Shown: in pieces, positions 54,550 to 63,879 of the stretch
Numbering within the stretch: the stretch's first letter is position 1
Layout: each line of letters begins with the position of its first letter
Assembly (NCBI GenBank): GCA_005524015.1
Contig: SULG01000007.1
Span: 1 to 64,000 of the forward strand
Direction of reading: 5' to 3'
Source of the DNA: Candidatus Jettenia ecosi
Lineage (GTDB): Bacteria > Planctomycetota > Brocadiia > Brocadiales > Brocadiaceae
Length of the DNA: 64,000 bases
The notes under the pieces: generated by a model
Databases searched by the model: none
What the model was told of the DNA's origin: nothing
What the model saw: only the letters and a program-made list of their open reading frames with translations
Made by a program: the position numbers and the translations under genes

Positions 54550-54730
54550 GTTTCACCTCCCTATAGTATATGCCATAAATATATACTGTTTATATATAAC
54601 TTACAAGGGTAAAAACAATTTTATGCAGCCAAACCTTGCGTTTCAGGACATTGCTGGTAAAATTATTACGAAATACTTTTCGCTGAATATTTTCGGGAAT
54701 GGGTGAAAAAATTATGTCGGGAGGACATTC

Positions 54731-56536
54731 ATGGCATTGTTAAGCTTGCAGGATGTAAGTATGGGCTTTGGAAGGCCTTTATTACTTGAACAGGTGAATT
54801 TGCAGATAGAACGGGGTGAAAGGGTGTGCCTTCTTGGTCGCAATGGCGCTGGCAAGTCTACTCTGCTAAAACTGATCAACGGAGACCTGCTTCCCGATTC
54901 AGGCGAGATTGTCCGTCAAAAGGGAATGTATACTGCATATCTTTCTCAAGAAATTCCCGGAGAATTGCGCGGAACCGTGTTCGATATTGTATCCGACGGG
55001 CTGAAGGTATCAGATCGTTATCAATCCATACAAAACAGAGATCAGGGATGGAAAAAGCAGCATCAGGTCGAAAAGGTAATCTCGCAGATGCAATTAGATG
55101 GTAATGCTGAGTTCAATACCCTTTCCTCCGGTCTTAAACGCCGGGTGTTACTTGCCAGAGGATTGGTATGCGATCCTGATATTCTGTTACTCGATGAGCC
55201 GACGAACCACTTGGACGTTGATTCTATCGGCTGGCTGGAGGAGTTCCTTCTGCGTTATGGAGGAACGATACTCTTTGTTACCCATGACCGTACGTTTCTG
55301 AAGAAACTGGCTACCCGCATTATTGAACTTGACCGGGGAAATCTGACAAACTGGGCGTGTGATTATGAGACCTTTCTGGTGCGCAAGCAGGCAGTCCTTG
55401 ATGCAGAAGAACGTCAGCAGGCTGTTTTTGATAAGAAATTGGCGCAGGAAGAGATATGGATCCGGCAAGGAATCAAGGCGCGGCGTACCAGAAATGAAGG
55501 GCGGGTACGGGCGCTGGAAGATATGCGCAGGGCCCGGCAGGAACGGAGACAGGTCATGGGCACAGTGCGCATGCAAACTCAGGAAGCTGATCGCTCCGGG
55601 GCGCTCGTGATAAAGGTTGAAGATGCCACGTATAGCTATGATGCCAAACCGATTATCAGAGGTTTTTCTGCAGCGATTATGCGGGGCGATAAGATAGGGA
55701 TAATTGGCCCCAATGGATCGGGGAAGACCACGCTTTTGCGACTTCTGTTAGGAGAATTGACTCCCCAACAGGGTAATGTGCGACATGGCGCTCGTCTCAA
55801 CATTACCTATTTTGACCAGCTCCGCGCCCAATTGAAAGAGGATACATCGGTATTTGATAATATAGGGGATGGGAACGACTTTATTACCTTTAACGATAAA
55901 CCACGGCACGTTATCAGCTATTTGCAGGATTTTCTGTTTCTCCCCGATCGTGCGCGCATCCCTGTAAATGCCCTTTCAGGCGGAGAGCGCAATCGTCTCC
56001 TTCTGGCACGGCTATTTTCCAGACCATCTAACGTCCTTGTGATGGATGAACCCACAAATGATCTGGACCTGGAGACCTTAGAACTGTTGGAAGAATTGCT
56101 TTTAGATTATCAGGGCACACTCCTCCTGGTCAGCCATGACCGAACCTTCCTCAATAATGTAGTAACCAGTACCTTTGTGTTTGAAGGGGAAGGAAAGGTG
56201 AATGAGTATATTGGCGGGTATGACGATTGGCAACGCCAGAGCGAAGGAAAAAAGAAAAATACCCTGGAGAAAACCCCATCGAAGACAGAATCTCTCCGCA
56301 AACAATGTGAACGGCCCCGCAAGCTTAGTTTTAAAGAACAACGTGAACTTGAGGCTTTACCGCAGCGTATTGAGACCCTGGAAACTGAGCAACAACAATT
56401 GTATCAGGTTATGGGCAACCCCCTGTTTTATCAAAAAGGGAAAGACGAGATTGCAAATATCAAGTCCAGAGTATCATCCCTGGAATGCGAATTGGCTGAG
56501 GCTTATCAACGATGGGAGACTTTGGAAAAGTTTTAA
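54731..56536 (+). CDS. uup: ABC-F ATPase Uup
   Basis: A 601-residue soluble protein with two ABC domains and no membrane part. Walker A GRNGAGKST near residue 36 and GPNGSGKTT near 325; signature LSSGLKRR (non-standard, first) and LSGGERNR (second); Walker B LLLDEPTNHLDV and VLVMDEPTNDLDL. A basic linker lies between them and a coiled-coil tail (about 530-601, LEALPQRIETLETEQQQLYQ) ends it, as in Uup. ABC-F proteins act on stalled ribosomes; Uup also affects transposon excision and DNA branch structures. Start supported by ggagg at 54720. Confidence 0.93.
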   Translation: MALLSLQDVSMGFGRPLLLEQVNLQIERGERVCLLGRNGAGKSTLLKLINGDLLPDSGEIVRQKGMYTAYLSQEIPGELRGTVFDIVSDGLKVSDRYQSIQNRDQGWKKQHQVEKVISQMQLDGNAEFNTLSSGLKRRVLLARGLVCDPDILLLDEPTNHLDVDSIGWLEEFLLRYGGTILFVTHDRTFLKKLATRIIELDRGNLTNWACDYETFLVRKQAVLDAEERQQAVFDKKLAQEEIWIRQGIKARRTRNEGRVRALEDMRRARQERRQVMGTVRMQTQEADRSGALVIKVEDATYSYDAKPIIRGFSAAIMRGDKIGIIGPNGSGKTTLLRLLLGELTPQQGNVRHGARLNITYFDQLRAQLKEDTSVFDNIGDGNDFITFNDKPRHVISYLQDFLFLPDRARIPVNALSGGERNRLLLARLFSRPSNVLVMDEPTNDLDLETLELLEELLLDYQGTLLLVSHDRTFLNNVVTSTFVFEGEGKVNEYIGGYDDWQRQSEGKKKNTLEKTPSKTESLRKQCERPRKLSFKEQRELEALPQRIETLETEQQQLYQVMGNPLFYQKGKDEIANIKSRVSSLECELAEAYQRWETLEKF

Positions 56537-56538
56537 TC

Positions 56539-56764
56539 AGGGCCTTTTCGACGACTTTTCAATCGTAAAGACGTGTAGTGGCAAGGCGCGCCTTGCCACT
56601 CCATAGTTAGTTTGAAATTCCTATGCATTGAATTATTGGGTTTCACTCTGCTCAATCCCACTACAGAATTGGTTAAATCGTCCCCGGTTGCGCCACACTA
56701 TGTGGCAGTTCTCTATTTGAGCAACTCAGTGACAATACTATCTTTCCTGTGTTAAAATTATCGT
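56539..56764. repeat. outer repeat without the A-type insert (empty site)
   Basis: ggccttttcgacgacttttc, then the gtagtggcaaggcgcgcctt hairpin, then catagttag and tttgaaattcctatgcattg. The sequence is the same as that flanking the A-type element at 2875-3170, but without it, so it shows the unoccupied state. The remaining 130 bases up to the radical SAM gene hold no gene. Confidence 0.75.
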
Positions 56765-57505
56765 ATGAGCTTAATTATTCAGGAAAAAACTGTTAAATCC
56801 ATTCTTAGTAAATCAGGCATTCCCGGTATTGACTACTGTATCAATCCCTACGTAGGCTGCTCTCACGGCTGCAGGTACTGTTACGCAACATTTATGAAAA
56901 GGTATACCGGTCATACCGGGGAGTGGGGAAGTTTTGTGGATGTCAAGATAAACGCACCGGAGATTCTCAAAAAACAGATGAAAAGAGCAGCACGGGGTAC
57001 TATTATCATTAGCTCCGTAACGGATGCCTACCAGCCCATTGAGGCAAAATACAAACTCACAAGGCAGTGTCTTGAAGCTCTTTTACCGTATCAGTTCCCT
57101 ATAAATATACTCACAAAAGCCCCCCTTGTTTTGAGGGATATGGACATGATCAAGCAATTTAAAGACAGAGAGGTTGGCATCACTATCACAACCGACAACG
57201 AAGCGATACGGAAGATTTTTGAGCCACATGCGCCATCCATTGACATGAGAATTCAGGCCTTAAAAGCGCTCCATGATAATGGAATAAAGACCTATGCATT
57301 TATAGCCCCGATTCTGCCTATGAACCCTGAGACACTTTTAGAGAGGATACGTCCTTATGCCGGCAGCATTCTTATCGACAGAATGAACTATACCTCAAAG
57401 ACTCTCGGTATATACAAACGAACAAATCTGGTCAGATGGCTTGATAAAGACTTTGTGAATACTATTATCAGGAAGTTAAGGACGGATTTACCATCAAATC
57501 GGTAA
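56765..57505 (+). CDS. SPL-family radical SAM protein
   Basis: A 246-residue protein with C-x3-C-x2-C at C32, C36 and C39 (GCSHGCRYCYA) binding the 4Fe-4S cluster. Similar to the spore-photoproduct-lyase-like Rv2578c family (ITTDNEAIRKIFEPHAPSI; IAPILPMNPETLLERIRPYA). The short length and absence of a SPASM domain suggest a simple radical SAM core. Substrate unknown. Stands alone. Confidence 0.87.
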   Translation: MSLIIQEKTVKSILSKSGIPGIDYCINPYVGCSHGCRYCYATFMKRYTGHTGEWGSFVDVKINAPEILKKQMKRAARGTIIISSVTDAYQPIEAKYKLTRQCLEALLPYQFPINILTKAPLVLRDMDMIKQFKDREVGITITTDNEAIRKIFEPHAPSIDMRIQALKALHDNGIKTYAFIAPILPMNPETLLERIRPYAGSILIDRMNYTSKTLGIYKRTNLVRWLDKDFVNTIIRKLRTDLPSNR

Positions 57506-58235
57506 GTATAGATACCTTTATGAGAGTTATGGTATATCTTCGTTTCCTGGTTAGGAATTTCATTTCCGTGGGGCAAACCTTTCGGTTTGCTACCCCCGTG
57601 CATGGTCAGACGGTATATGCATCAAGCTAAAATATTTAAACGGTGAAGAATTACAAGCCCCCCATAATCCCCCGTGATCCCCCTTTAGAAAAAGGGGAAA
57701 TCCCTCGTTCCCCATTTTCTAACTTATCCTTCTTTCTCCCCTTTTTTAAGGGGGGTTAGGGAGGATTAGCGGGGAACATGGACACACATTTGTGGTCAGA
57801 CGGGGGAGCAAGGCTAAACAGGCTGTCCGAGAATTGTTTTTACGGATCAAATCCGTACTATATATTGATTAACTATTGCAATAGACGCAACATATAGCAT
57901 ATATTGCAGGTGGTAATTGCATTCTCGGACAGCCTGTAAAGCCTTGCCCTACATCAACTCCTGTTTTTTCATGAGAAGAGACCGTATGGCCAGGAATGTT
58001 TCTCTTTAAGGTATCTATAGCTACTGAAAAATATATCCATACAAGCTAAAGAATGTATTTTCCTTTATCCTAAACCCTTCCCGATAATCTCCTGGAAAAA
58101 ATCCCTATGCCGCGTTTTTGTTTTGATTCCCGGCAAGTCACTGATAGAATACATGCACTCCTCTATAAAAAGCTGTAAATACTGTCGAATATTCAGGGAG
58201 TCATTCGTAATAATGAGAAAAGTGAGGGAAAGTCT
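57506..58235. repeat. E-type and D-type repeats with flanking hairpin
   Basis: A gcaaacctttcggtttgc hairpin near 57574, then the E repeat 57613-57798 (atgcatcaagctaaaata to gtggtcaga), then a D-type element 57809-57946 with ends caaggctaaacaggctgtcc and ggacagcctgtaaagccttg. The same D-E association occurs at 10771-11211. 57947-58235 is AT-rich leader of the peptidase gene; a gaggga site lies at 58225. Confidence 0.75.
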
Positions 58236-60938
58236 ATGGTATGTATTCGCAAATTTTGTCGCTTATTGAAATCTGTGTATTTTATGAAAAAAATGAAAAG
58301 AGAATTGAAAAGCTGTATCACTATTCTGGCGCTATTCTCTGTCATAAGTTGTATGTGCTATGGTGAAAATATAGAAAACAAGGAATCTGATCTGTTTCAG
58401 GGAACACAACAGGCCTCGGTATTCTATCTCGATAATGGCATGGAGGTCATCTTTATTGAAAACCATGCCAATCCCATGATCGCATCGGTTACTATCGTTA
58501 AAACCGGCAGCCGTAATGAGGATGCCGCCAGTAATGGATCAGCCCATTTTCTTGAACATTTGCTTTTTAATGGCACAAAAAAACGCACCCAGGAACAGTT
58601 GTATAACGAGATGGATTTTTACGGCGGCTACAATAATGCCCATACTGCCACAGACCATACGAATTATATGATTCTCATGCCAAAAGAGTACATCGCTCAG
58701 GGGATGGATATCCAGGCAGATATGCTGTTTAATTCCACCCTGCCTGTTGAAAAGTTTGAGAAAGAGCGTGGCATCGTTATTGAAGAAATTGGGAAAAGCG
58801 CAAACCAGCCAGCGTATCAGGTACAGAATTATTTCCAGCGAATTTTTTATACCGATACACCTTATGAACGTCCTATACTGGGAACGGCCTCCACTATCTC
58901 ACATTTAAAACGAGACCAGGTGCTGGCCTATTATCAAACCTGGTATGTGCCGAACAACATGGCCTTGATGGTAATTGGCGATTTTACAACTGCAGAGATG
59001 TTAAAACTGGTCAAAGAAAAATACGGCCTGTATCCGCCAGGACCACTTCCCGGCCACGAGTCCATTCAACTGAAACAGCCATCACATTTACGTATCGTTC
59101 GGGCACATGGGGTAGGAAAATTCCCCGACAACCAGCAGTACCTTACCATAGCCTATCTCCTGCCACCGCCAGCTTCTGTAGACTTCGCTTCATTAGGATT
59201 CCTGACAGAATTTCTTGGTAGTAAAGAAAATTCCATCCTGGAGGCGCTTTTCAACCAGGAATCTTACAAGGATATGGTCAACACCATCAGCGCAAATCTG
59301 GATTTTAATCGTGATTTTTCTACCTTGCAAATTTCTGCAGAACTCCCTCTGAACACTGATGTGGACCGTGTGGTTGAATTAATTATACAATCCGTGCAGA
59401 GTATGGCAAATAACTCTGTTCTTGCCAATGAAATATCATCAGCCATGATAGCGCGACAGACACAAGAGATTTATTTACTGGAGCAACTACACTACTATGC
59501 CATGATGAAATCAAACTATCTTGTAGCAGGTGGTTACCCGTTTCTTCAGGATTATATGGATACGGCACTACAGGTAACACCATTATCCATCCGGAAAGCA
59601 GCAGAACATTATCTGCGGGACCGGATACCCATGGTTACTCTCATGTCACCTCCACTTCAAATTCCTGACGTCACCAAAGCTCAGTCACTCAATCAATACC
59701 ACAGGGAAACGCTGGGAAATGGCTTAACCGTAGCGGTAAAAGAAAATAAGGATAGCCGGGTTATCGGCATTCATCTGCTCGCGAAGGAGCGCAGCCTGAG
59801 CGAAGGCAAAGATGCATGGGGAATGACGGAGATTTTACAGCGGACGCTCCTTGAAGGCGGAACAGATAAGCATCCAGGCAAGGCGCTTTACCAGGAGTTT
59901 GAGTCTATTGGCGCAGAATTGAAGGTACATGACAATCCCTATATCCCCTTTGATGATTATTACCATACACCACAATTTGCTTATATTCGCTTGAAATCAA
60001 TCGATACTTTTTTCGAAAAAGGATTAGAGTTGCTTGCTGAAATGGTATCGCAGCCGAAACTCACAAAAGAGGCCTTTGACCAGGCAAAAAGGCAGGTTAT
60101 ACCGCTTTCTGCCACTGCTGCTATGAATACAGGATTGGTTGCTCATCGGCTCTTATACGATAACCTATTCATAAAAAATCCCGGCTTCGGCTGGTTACTG
60201 GGTGATGCAAAAAGGCTGGAAAAACTTCAACTACAAGAGGTACAGGCATTTCATCGCACATTGTATAATCCTGCGAATTTGATGCTGGTTATCTCAGGCA
60301 ACCTTCCCATAGAGGAAGTAATGAAGGTAGTTAAAAATTACTTCAGCAATGCATGGGGAGAGGCCGGATGGCAACCACCGGCGTTTACACCACAGTTTGG
60401 TAAGCTCGGCATTACAATACACGAAAAGACAGGCAAATCACAATCGTATATCGCTCTTGCAAATACGTTTGAGGTGAAGGAAGAAGATAAGCCAGCAGTA
60501 AATATTTTAGGAAATCTTTTTTCTGACCGGCTTGCATTCAACCTCCGCGAGAAACAAGGACTCGCTTATACTGTTGGCATACAGCTTGAAAAATATCGGG
60601 ATGCTCATTGGTACATTATTAGCATGGGCACACGACCAGAAAACATCAAGCGTGCCCTTACAGGTATTCGGGAAGAGATATCCAATATACGAAAAGCAAC
60701 CTTTGAGGCAGATGAAGTGCAAAGGACTATTAATGCTGCTATCGGTCGCCGCGGTATGAGGCGATTGGACCGGGTGAATCAGGCCTATTACATAAGCATG
60801 GAGCTACTCGATGGGAATACACCTGAAGCAGATGACCAGTATAACGAACGATTGAAGAAAGTTACCCCGCAAGATTTAGAGCGTCTGGTATATAAGGTCT
60901 TTCAGAATGATAACCATCTCATTGTGATTGTGGAATAG
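58236..60938 (+). CDS. M16-family zinc metallopeptidase (two-domain)
   Basis: A 900-residue protein with an N-terminal export signal (KSCITILALFSVISCM). The zinc motif HFLEH lies near residue 104 in ASNGSAHFLEHLLFNGT; the following Glu is in VEKFEKERGIVIEEIGKSAN. The second half is the inactive M16 C-module (YIALANTFEVKEEDKPAVNI; FNLREKQGLAYTVGIQLEKY). Start choice: ATG 58236 has a gaggga site; MKKMKRELKS at 58284 fits a signal peptide better. It probably degrades small peptides in the periplasm. Confidence 0.92.
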   Translation: MVCIRKFCRLLKSVYFMKKMKRELKSCITILALFSVISCMCYGENIENKESDLFQGTQQASVFYLDNGMEVIFIENHANPMIASVTIVKTGSRNEDAASNGSAHFLEHLLFNGTKKRTQEQLYNEMDFYGGYNNAHTATDHTNYMILMPKEYIAQGMDIQADMLFNSTLPVEKFEKERGIVIEEIGKSANQPAYQVQNYFQRIFYTDTPYERPILGTASTISHLKRDQVLAYYQTWYVPNNMALMVIGDFTTAEMLKLVKEKYGLYPPGPLPGHESIQLKQPSHLRIVRAHGVGKFPDNQQYLTIAYLLPPPASVDFASLGFLTEFLGSKENSILEALFNQESYKDMVNTISANLDFNRDFSTLQISAELPLNTDVDRVVELIIQSVQSMANNSVLANEISSAMIARQTQEIYLLEQLHYYAMMKSNYLVAGGYPFLQDYMDTALQVTPLSIRKAAEHYLRDRIPMVTLMSPPLQIPDVTKAQSLNQYHRETLGNGLTVAVKENKDSRVIGIHLLAKERSLSEGKDAWGMTEILQRTLLEGGTDKHPGKALYQEFESIGAELKVHDNPYIPFDDYYHTPQFAYIRLKSIDTFFEKGLELLAEMVSQPKLTKEAFDQAKRQVIPLSATAAMNTGLVAHRLLYDNLFIKNPGFGWLLGDAKRLEKLQLQEVQAFHRTLYNPANLMLVISGNLPIEEVMKVVKNYFSNAWGEAGWQPPAFTPQFGKLGITIHEKTGKSQSYIALANTFEVKEEDKPAVNILGNLFSDRLAFNLREKQGLAYTVGIQLEKYRDAHWYIISMGTRPENIKRALTGIREEISNIRKATFEADEVQRTINAAIGRRGMRRLDRVNQAYYISMELLDGNTPEADDQYNERLKKVTPQDLERLVYKVFQNDNHLIVIVE

Positions 60939-60989
60939 GCGCTGCCCCCTTCTCCGATTTATTTCTCTTCGCTCCTGAAATTGGAACAC

Positions 60990-61018
60990 GGAGGGACAGG
61001 TTTCAAACCTGTCCCTCC
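60990..61018. terminator. bidirectional hairpin between convergent genes
   Basis: Perfect inverted repeat ggagggacaggttt c aaacctgtccctcc between the peptidase gene and the convergent Cys/His-rich gene. No long T-run follows on either side, so it may act with Rho or as a structural repeat. Confidence 0.55.
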
Positions 61019-61027
61019 CTATAGAGC

Positions 61028-61465
61028 TTATTGCCCTTGTTCTCCTTTTCCTCCATCTTCCTTAAAGATCTCTTTTAGTTTTTGTTCATACTCATCATGT
61101 TTTTTCTCACATTTCCTCATTTCCTTATACTTATCCATCATGGCATTAACAAAAAGATCTGCTACTTTATCTAACTTATCCCCTATTTTTGCCTCAAGAT
61201 GTGCTTTCATCTTTTCCTTTAACAGCTCCTTTTTCGCACAATGCGCCAGCGCAAACATTTCAGATGCATAATCTCCATCATGGGAATGCCCGCAGCCATA
61301 TGATTTACATTTACTTCCATGAGAATCGCAACAATGACCTCTATGCGGATTTCCCGATTTTGACATTTCATCTGCCCGAGCAGCTCTTAATCCCGTAAAA
61401 TTTATGACATAACACGATACAACTACAACTATGATACTGAATGGTATTCTTAATCTCCGTAACAT
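61028..61465 (-). CDS. exported Cys/His-rich protein of unknown function
   Basis: A 145-residue protein with a signal peptide (PFSIIVVVVSCYVINFTG, cleavage near AARA at 30). Residues 41-65 contain four Cys and five His (HRGHCCDSHGSKC then GCGHSH), a likely metal-binding site. The rest (70-145) is charged and coiled-coil like. An aaaggag site precedes the ATG. Possibly a periplasmic copper, zinc or heme-iron handling protein; no family recognised. Confidence 0.75.
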   Translation of the reverse strand: MLRRLRIPFSIIVVVVSCYVINFTGLRAARADEMSKSGNPHRGHCCDSHGSKCKSYGCGHSHDGDYASEMFALAHCAKKELLKEKMKAHLEAKIGDKLDKVADLFVNAMMDKYKEMRKCEKKHDEYEQKLKEIFKEDGGKGEQGQ

Positions 61466-61668
61466 ATTTCTCTCCTTTCTGTTCTTTTGTCCATTACATT
61501 CAAGACTTATTTACTATAGGAAACTTCATAAGAATTACGGCAACAGTTTGATATCCAATTAGCACAAAAAGTGAAAAACTTCATAGCTATAAACATCCCG
61601 CATCTCTGTTATTTTCATTTACTCCAATAACAGAATGCACTCACACTTACCTTCATACCCCTTAAGCT

Positions 61669-62208
61669 TTATAGATTAACTGGGATTAATACAAGATCGA
61701 ATTTACTCTCAAGCTGTCCCTGGAGAGGGTAGAATTGTGTGATCAATGGATGGTAGCCTTTTGCCTCAACTTTTATATGAATGTGTGAAGGTCTGCCGGA
61801 ATAAGGGGGAGGAAAATGGCTTTCAAATTTATATTCCCCGGTTTTTTTGGAAAACATTGTGGCGCGGTAATTATCGTTGTATTTACCATCAGGACCAGCC
61901 AGCCAAAGTTCGATACGTACACCTTCAAGGGGTGAGCAGTCCTTACTTGACCGAACAACACCGCTCAGCACATGGCCCTTACCAACAGTTACCCGCTCCG
62001 GTGCGTTTGGCTCATAAAACGGGCCTAATGCATCAGAAGGGGTAGGCTCACACGGAAGGGCTGACTCTGCCTGAGATGTATGAGTTCCTGCTTCTGCTTT
62101 TGCCTGCGTTAGTTCAGGTAAAAAAGTTTCTTCAGGAAAAATTCCAAAGCCTGTAAGGAAAAATGCCGGAAAGCACAGAATACCATAGGGCATTACGAAT
62201 CGGTTCAT
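61669..62208 (-). CDS. secreted intradiol-dioxygenase-like protein
   Basis: 179 residues from the ATG at 62208, with a ggagaa site 8 bases before it. Signal peptide ends near AFFLTGFG. DALGPFYEP is the classic start of intradiol ring-cleavage dioxygenases; GHVLSGVVRSSKDCSPLEGV, KTGEYKFESHFPPPYSGRPS and HIHIKVEAKGYHPLITQFYP provide the Tyr and two His iron ligands. An exported version is unusual; it may act on phenolic compounds outside the cytosol. Substrate unknown. Confidence 0.82.
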   Translation of the reverse strand: MNRFVMPYGILCFPAFFLTGFGIFPEETFLPELTQAKAEAGTHTSQAESALPCEPTPSDALGPFYEPNAPERVTVGKGHVLSGVVRSSKDCSPLEGVRIELWLAGPDGKYNDNYRATMFSKKTGEYKFESHFPPPYSGRPSHIHIKVEAKGYHPLITQFYPLQGQLESKFDLVLIPVNL

Positions 62209-62349
62209 ACTCAATTCTCCAAAATTATGTAACATGAAAAACCGCTTGATGGTAATACAAATCCACCTTCTCCGGAGATAGCATGGGTGAATTCGGCGTA
62301 AAAACCAACGCCTTAATCCACCCTATTCATATCCTGATCTCTTGTCAAG
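62209..62349. repeat. 'ggtggattaaggcgttgg' repeat arm
   Basis: gcatgggtgaattcggcgta then aaaaccaacgccttaatccaccct (62282-62325) is the inverted copy of a sequence at 27714-27760. An intergenic repeat between two minus-strand genes. Confidence 0.55.
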
Positions 62350-62811
62350 TTACCGAAACTGGGAAAACTCCCTGTCATAATAAAGCGCCAGATCGGCCAT
62401 AGAACCGTCTAATTGCATCTTTACATCCTTCCAGGATTTACTACTCCCTACTTTTAATTCCTTTAACTTCTCATAGGCAGCATGTTTCTTATGTTCAAAT
62501 TCTGCCCTCTTGTCAATATACTTAACCCTGGTTTCCGCCCTAAGATTTGCAGATTTCGCATTTAATTCGCTTACAATGCTATCGTATTCTCTCAGCTTAG
62601 ATTCTATAAGTCGTTGATATTCTTCTTTTTGTTGATCTGTGTAATCCGTTGTAATTTCAAGAGTTTCTTTTGTCTCTTCTCTTACCCGTTCAAGAGGAAC
62701 AACACCTTCTTTTGCTATCTCATGGTCATGCTGATAATGCTTTTTACATGAAACACATAGGTCCATACTCAAAATACTGAGTAAAATCACGAAAAATTTA
62801 CCTTGTTGCAT
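62350..62811 (-). CDS. coiled-coil lipoprotein of unknown function
   Basis: About 153 residues from the ATG at 62811, behind aggaagg. The signal ends LCVSC (lipobox VSC at about residue 22); the mature part is a long helix (QQKEEYQRLIESKLREYDSI; AEFEHKKHAAYEKLKELKVG). The overall length and His/Lys-rich start (KKHYQHDHE) resemble small periplasmic coiled-coil lipoproteins. Its neighbours (hemerythrin, dioxygenase-like) hint at stress response. Confidence 0.72.
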   Translation of the reverse strand: MQQGKFFVILLSILSMDLCVSCKKHYQHDHEIAKEGVVPLERVREETKETLEITTDYTDQQKEEYQRLIESKLREYDSIVSELNAKSANLRAETRVKYIDKRAEFEHKKHAAYEKLKELKVGSSKSWKDVKMQLDGSMADLALYYDREFSQFR

Positions 62812-62933
62812 TATAAAATCCTTCCTGTGCATTTTTTCTCTTTTGAAATTTGTGGAGAATTTTTATTGACGTAGACAGATGAGTACACGATAGCGCGCTA
62901 TCATTTTTATGCCGTGAACTCTTTCAGAACATT

Positions 62934-63380
62934 TTAAGCCATTTGATAGACATTCTTCTTTTCTTCCTCAAAGCGATTACACATCTCTTGCGCCTGTTCT
63001 TTATTTAAAACTTTACGTGCCTTTTTGAACAAGCTACTTTCCTCTTCCTTAATATGATGGGTTACAATTTCTTTTAACACAATTAACTTAGCAGCCCATT
63101 TCTCATCATCTCTTGACATTTTACTCATGTCTTCGATTATTCTTTTGACAACATGATGTTCCTCATACGACTTGAGTATATCCTCCCGCGTAGTCTCATC
63201 ATGCTCAAGAGCCGGATAGAATAATTTCTCTTCACCTTCCATATGCATATGCAATTCTTTTTCAATCTCTGAAAAGAAATCCTCCTGAGGTTCCTGAGCG
63301 GTCTTCGTTTTCCCTTTTATCTTTTTAAACAGATCCTTAACCTTACTATGATCTTTTTTTAACAATTGATAAATATCCAT
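62934..63380 (-). CDS. hemerythrin-like (HHE) domain protein
   Basis: A 148-residue protein with two HHE half-motifs: LLKKDHSKVKDLFKKIKGK and LHMHMEGEEKLFYPALEHDE, then YEEHHVVKRIIEDMSKMS and IVTHHIKEEESSLFKKARKV. The His and Glu ligands for a di-iron site are present. Such proteins sense or carry oxygen, NO or iron; a cytosolic role in oxygen or NO stress fits. Preceded by an aggagg-type RBS. Confidence 0.88.
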   Translation of the reverse strand: MDIYQLLKKDHSKVKDLFKKIKGKTKTAQEPQEDFFSEIEKELHMHMEGEEKLFYPALEHDETTREDILKSYEEHHVVKRIIEDMSKMSRDDEKWAAKLIVLKEIVTHHIKEEESSLFKKARKVLNKEQAQEMCNRFEEEKKNVYQMA

Positions 63381-63429
63381 ATTATTCCTCCACTACCGTT
63401 ATTTTAAGATTTTAACATGTACATTACTT

Positions 63430-63650
63430 TTATCTCTTTCCCTTGCTTTCATCATACAAGTCGAGAAACTGATCAACCTCCTCTTCTGCCTGCTCCCTGG
63501 AATAACCATATTTCTCTTGTAAAATGCCTGCTAATTTATCACTCTTTCCCTCTCAATCCCCATGATATCATCGTTGGTAAGATCTGCCCAGCGTTGTTTT
63601 ATCTCACCCTTTAATTGCTTCCATTTTCCCTGAAAGATATCTTTATTTAT
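63430..63650 (-). pseudogene. CsbD-like stress protein gene with ATA at the start and a frameshift
   Basis: Reads NKDIFQGKWKQLKGEIKQRW then ADLTNDDIMGIEG, then after a 2-base insertion near 63562 LAGILQEKYGYSREQAEEEV and DQFLDLYDESKGK. This is the CsbD pattern. The expected ATG is ATA (63648-63650), though gaaatataaat offers no alternative nearby. A ggag site exists just upstream. Probably dead. Confidence 0.75.
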
Positions 63651-63723
63651 ATTTCCCGTCTCCCTTCTTGTTCAAAAATTTTAAATCTCAGATAAGCGGC
63701 ATAGTATCCAACTCGTATCATTT

Positions 63724-63879
63724 CTAATATTCTTCATCGTGATAATGATACTGTTGTTTAACCCTTAATTTCTTTGCCGCCTGTTTCCGATATCTGTTTT
63801 TCTTGTGAAAGTGTTCGCTTATACGCTCATATCCCTCTATTTCATCATCTAATCCTTGCAGATACTTTTTTGTTGCCAT
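63724..63879 (-). CDS. small basic, His/Tyr-rich protein
   Basis: A 51-residue frame: MATKKYLQGLDDEIEGYERI, SEHFHKKNRYRKQAAKKLRV, KQQYHYHDEEY, then TAG. A gaggaagg site 6 bases before the ATG supports translation. No family known to me; a histone-like or nucleic-acid-binding role is possible but unproven. It sits upstream of the broken csbD on the same strand. Confidence 0.6.
   Translation of the reverse strand: MATKKYLQGLDDEIEGYERISEHFHKKNRYRKQAAKKLRVKQQYHYHDEEY

Noticed and set aside
61746-62045. 99-codon plus-strand frame opposite the dioxygenase-like gene
   Set aside because: Antisense shadow without RBS.
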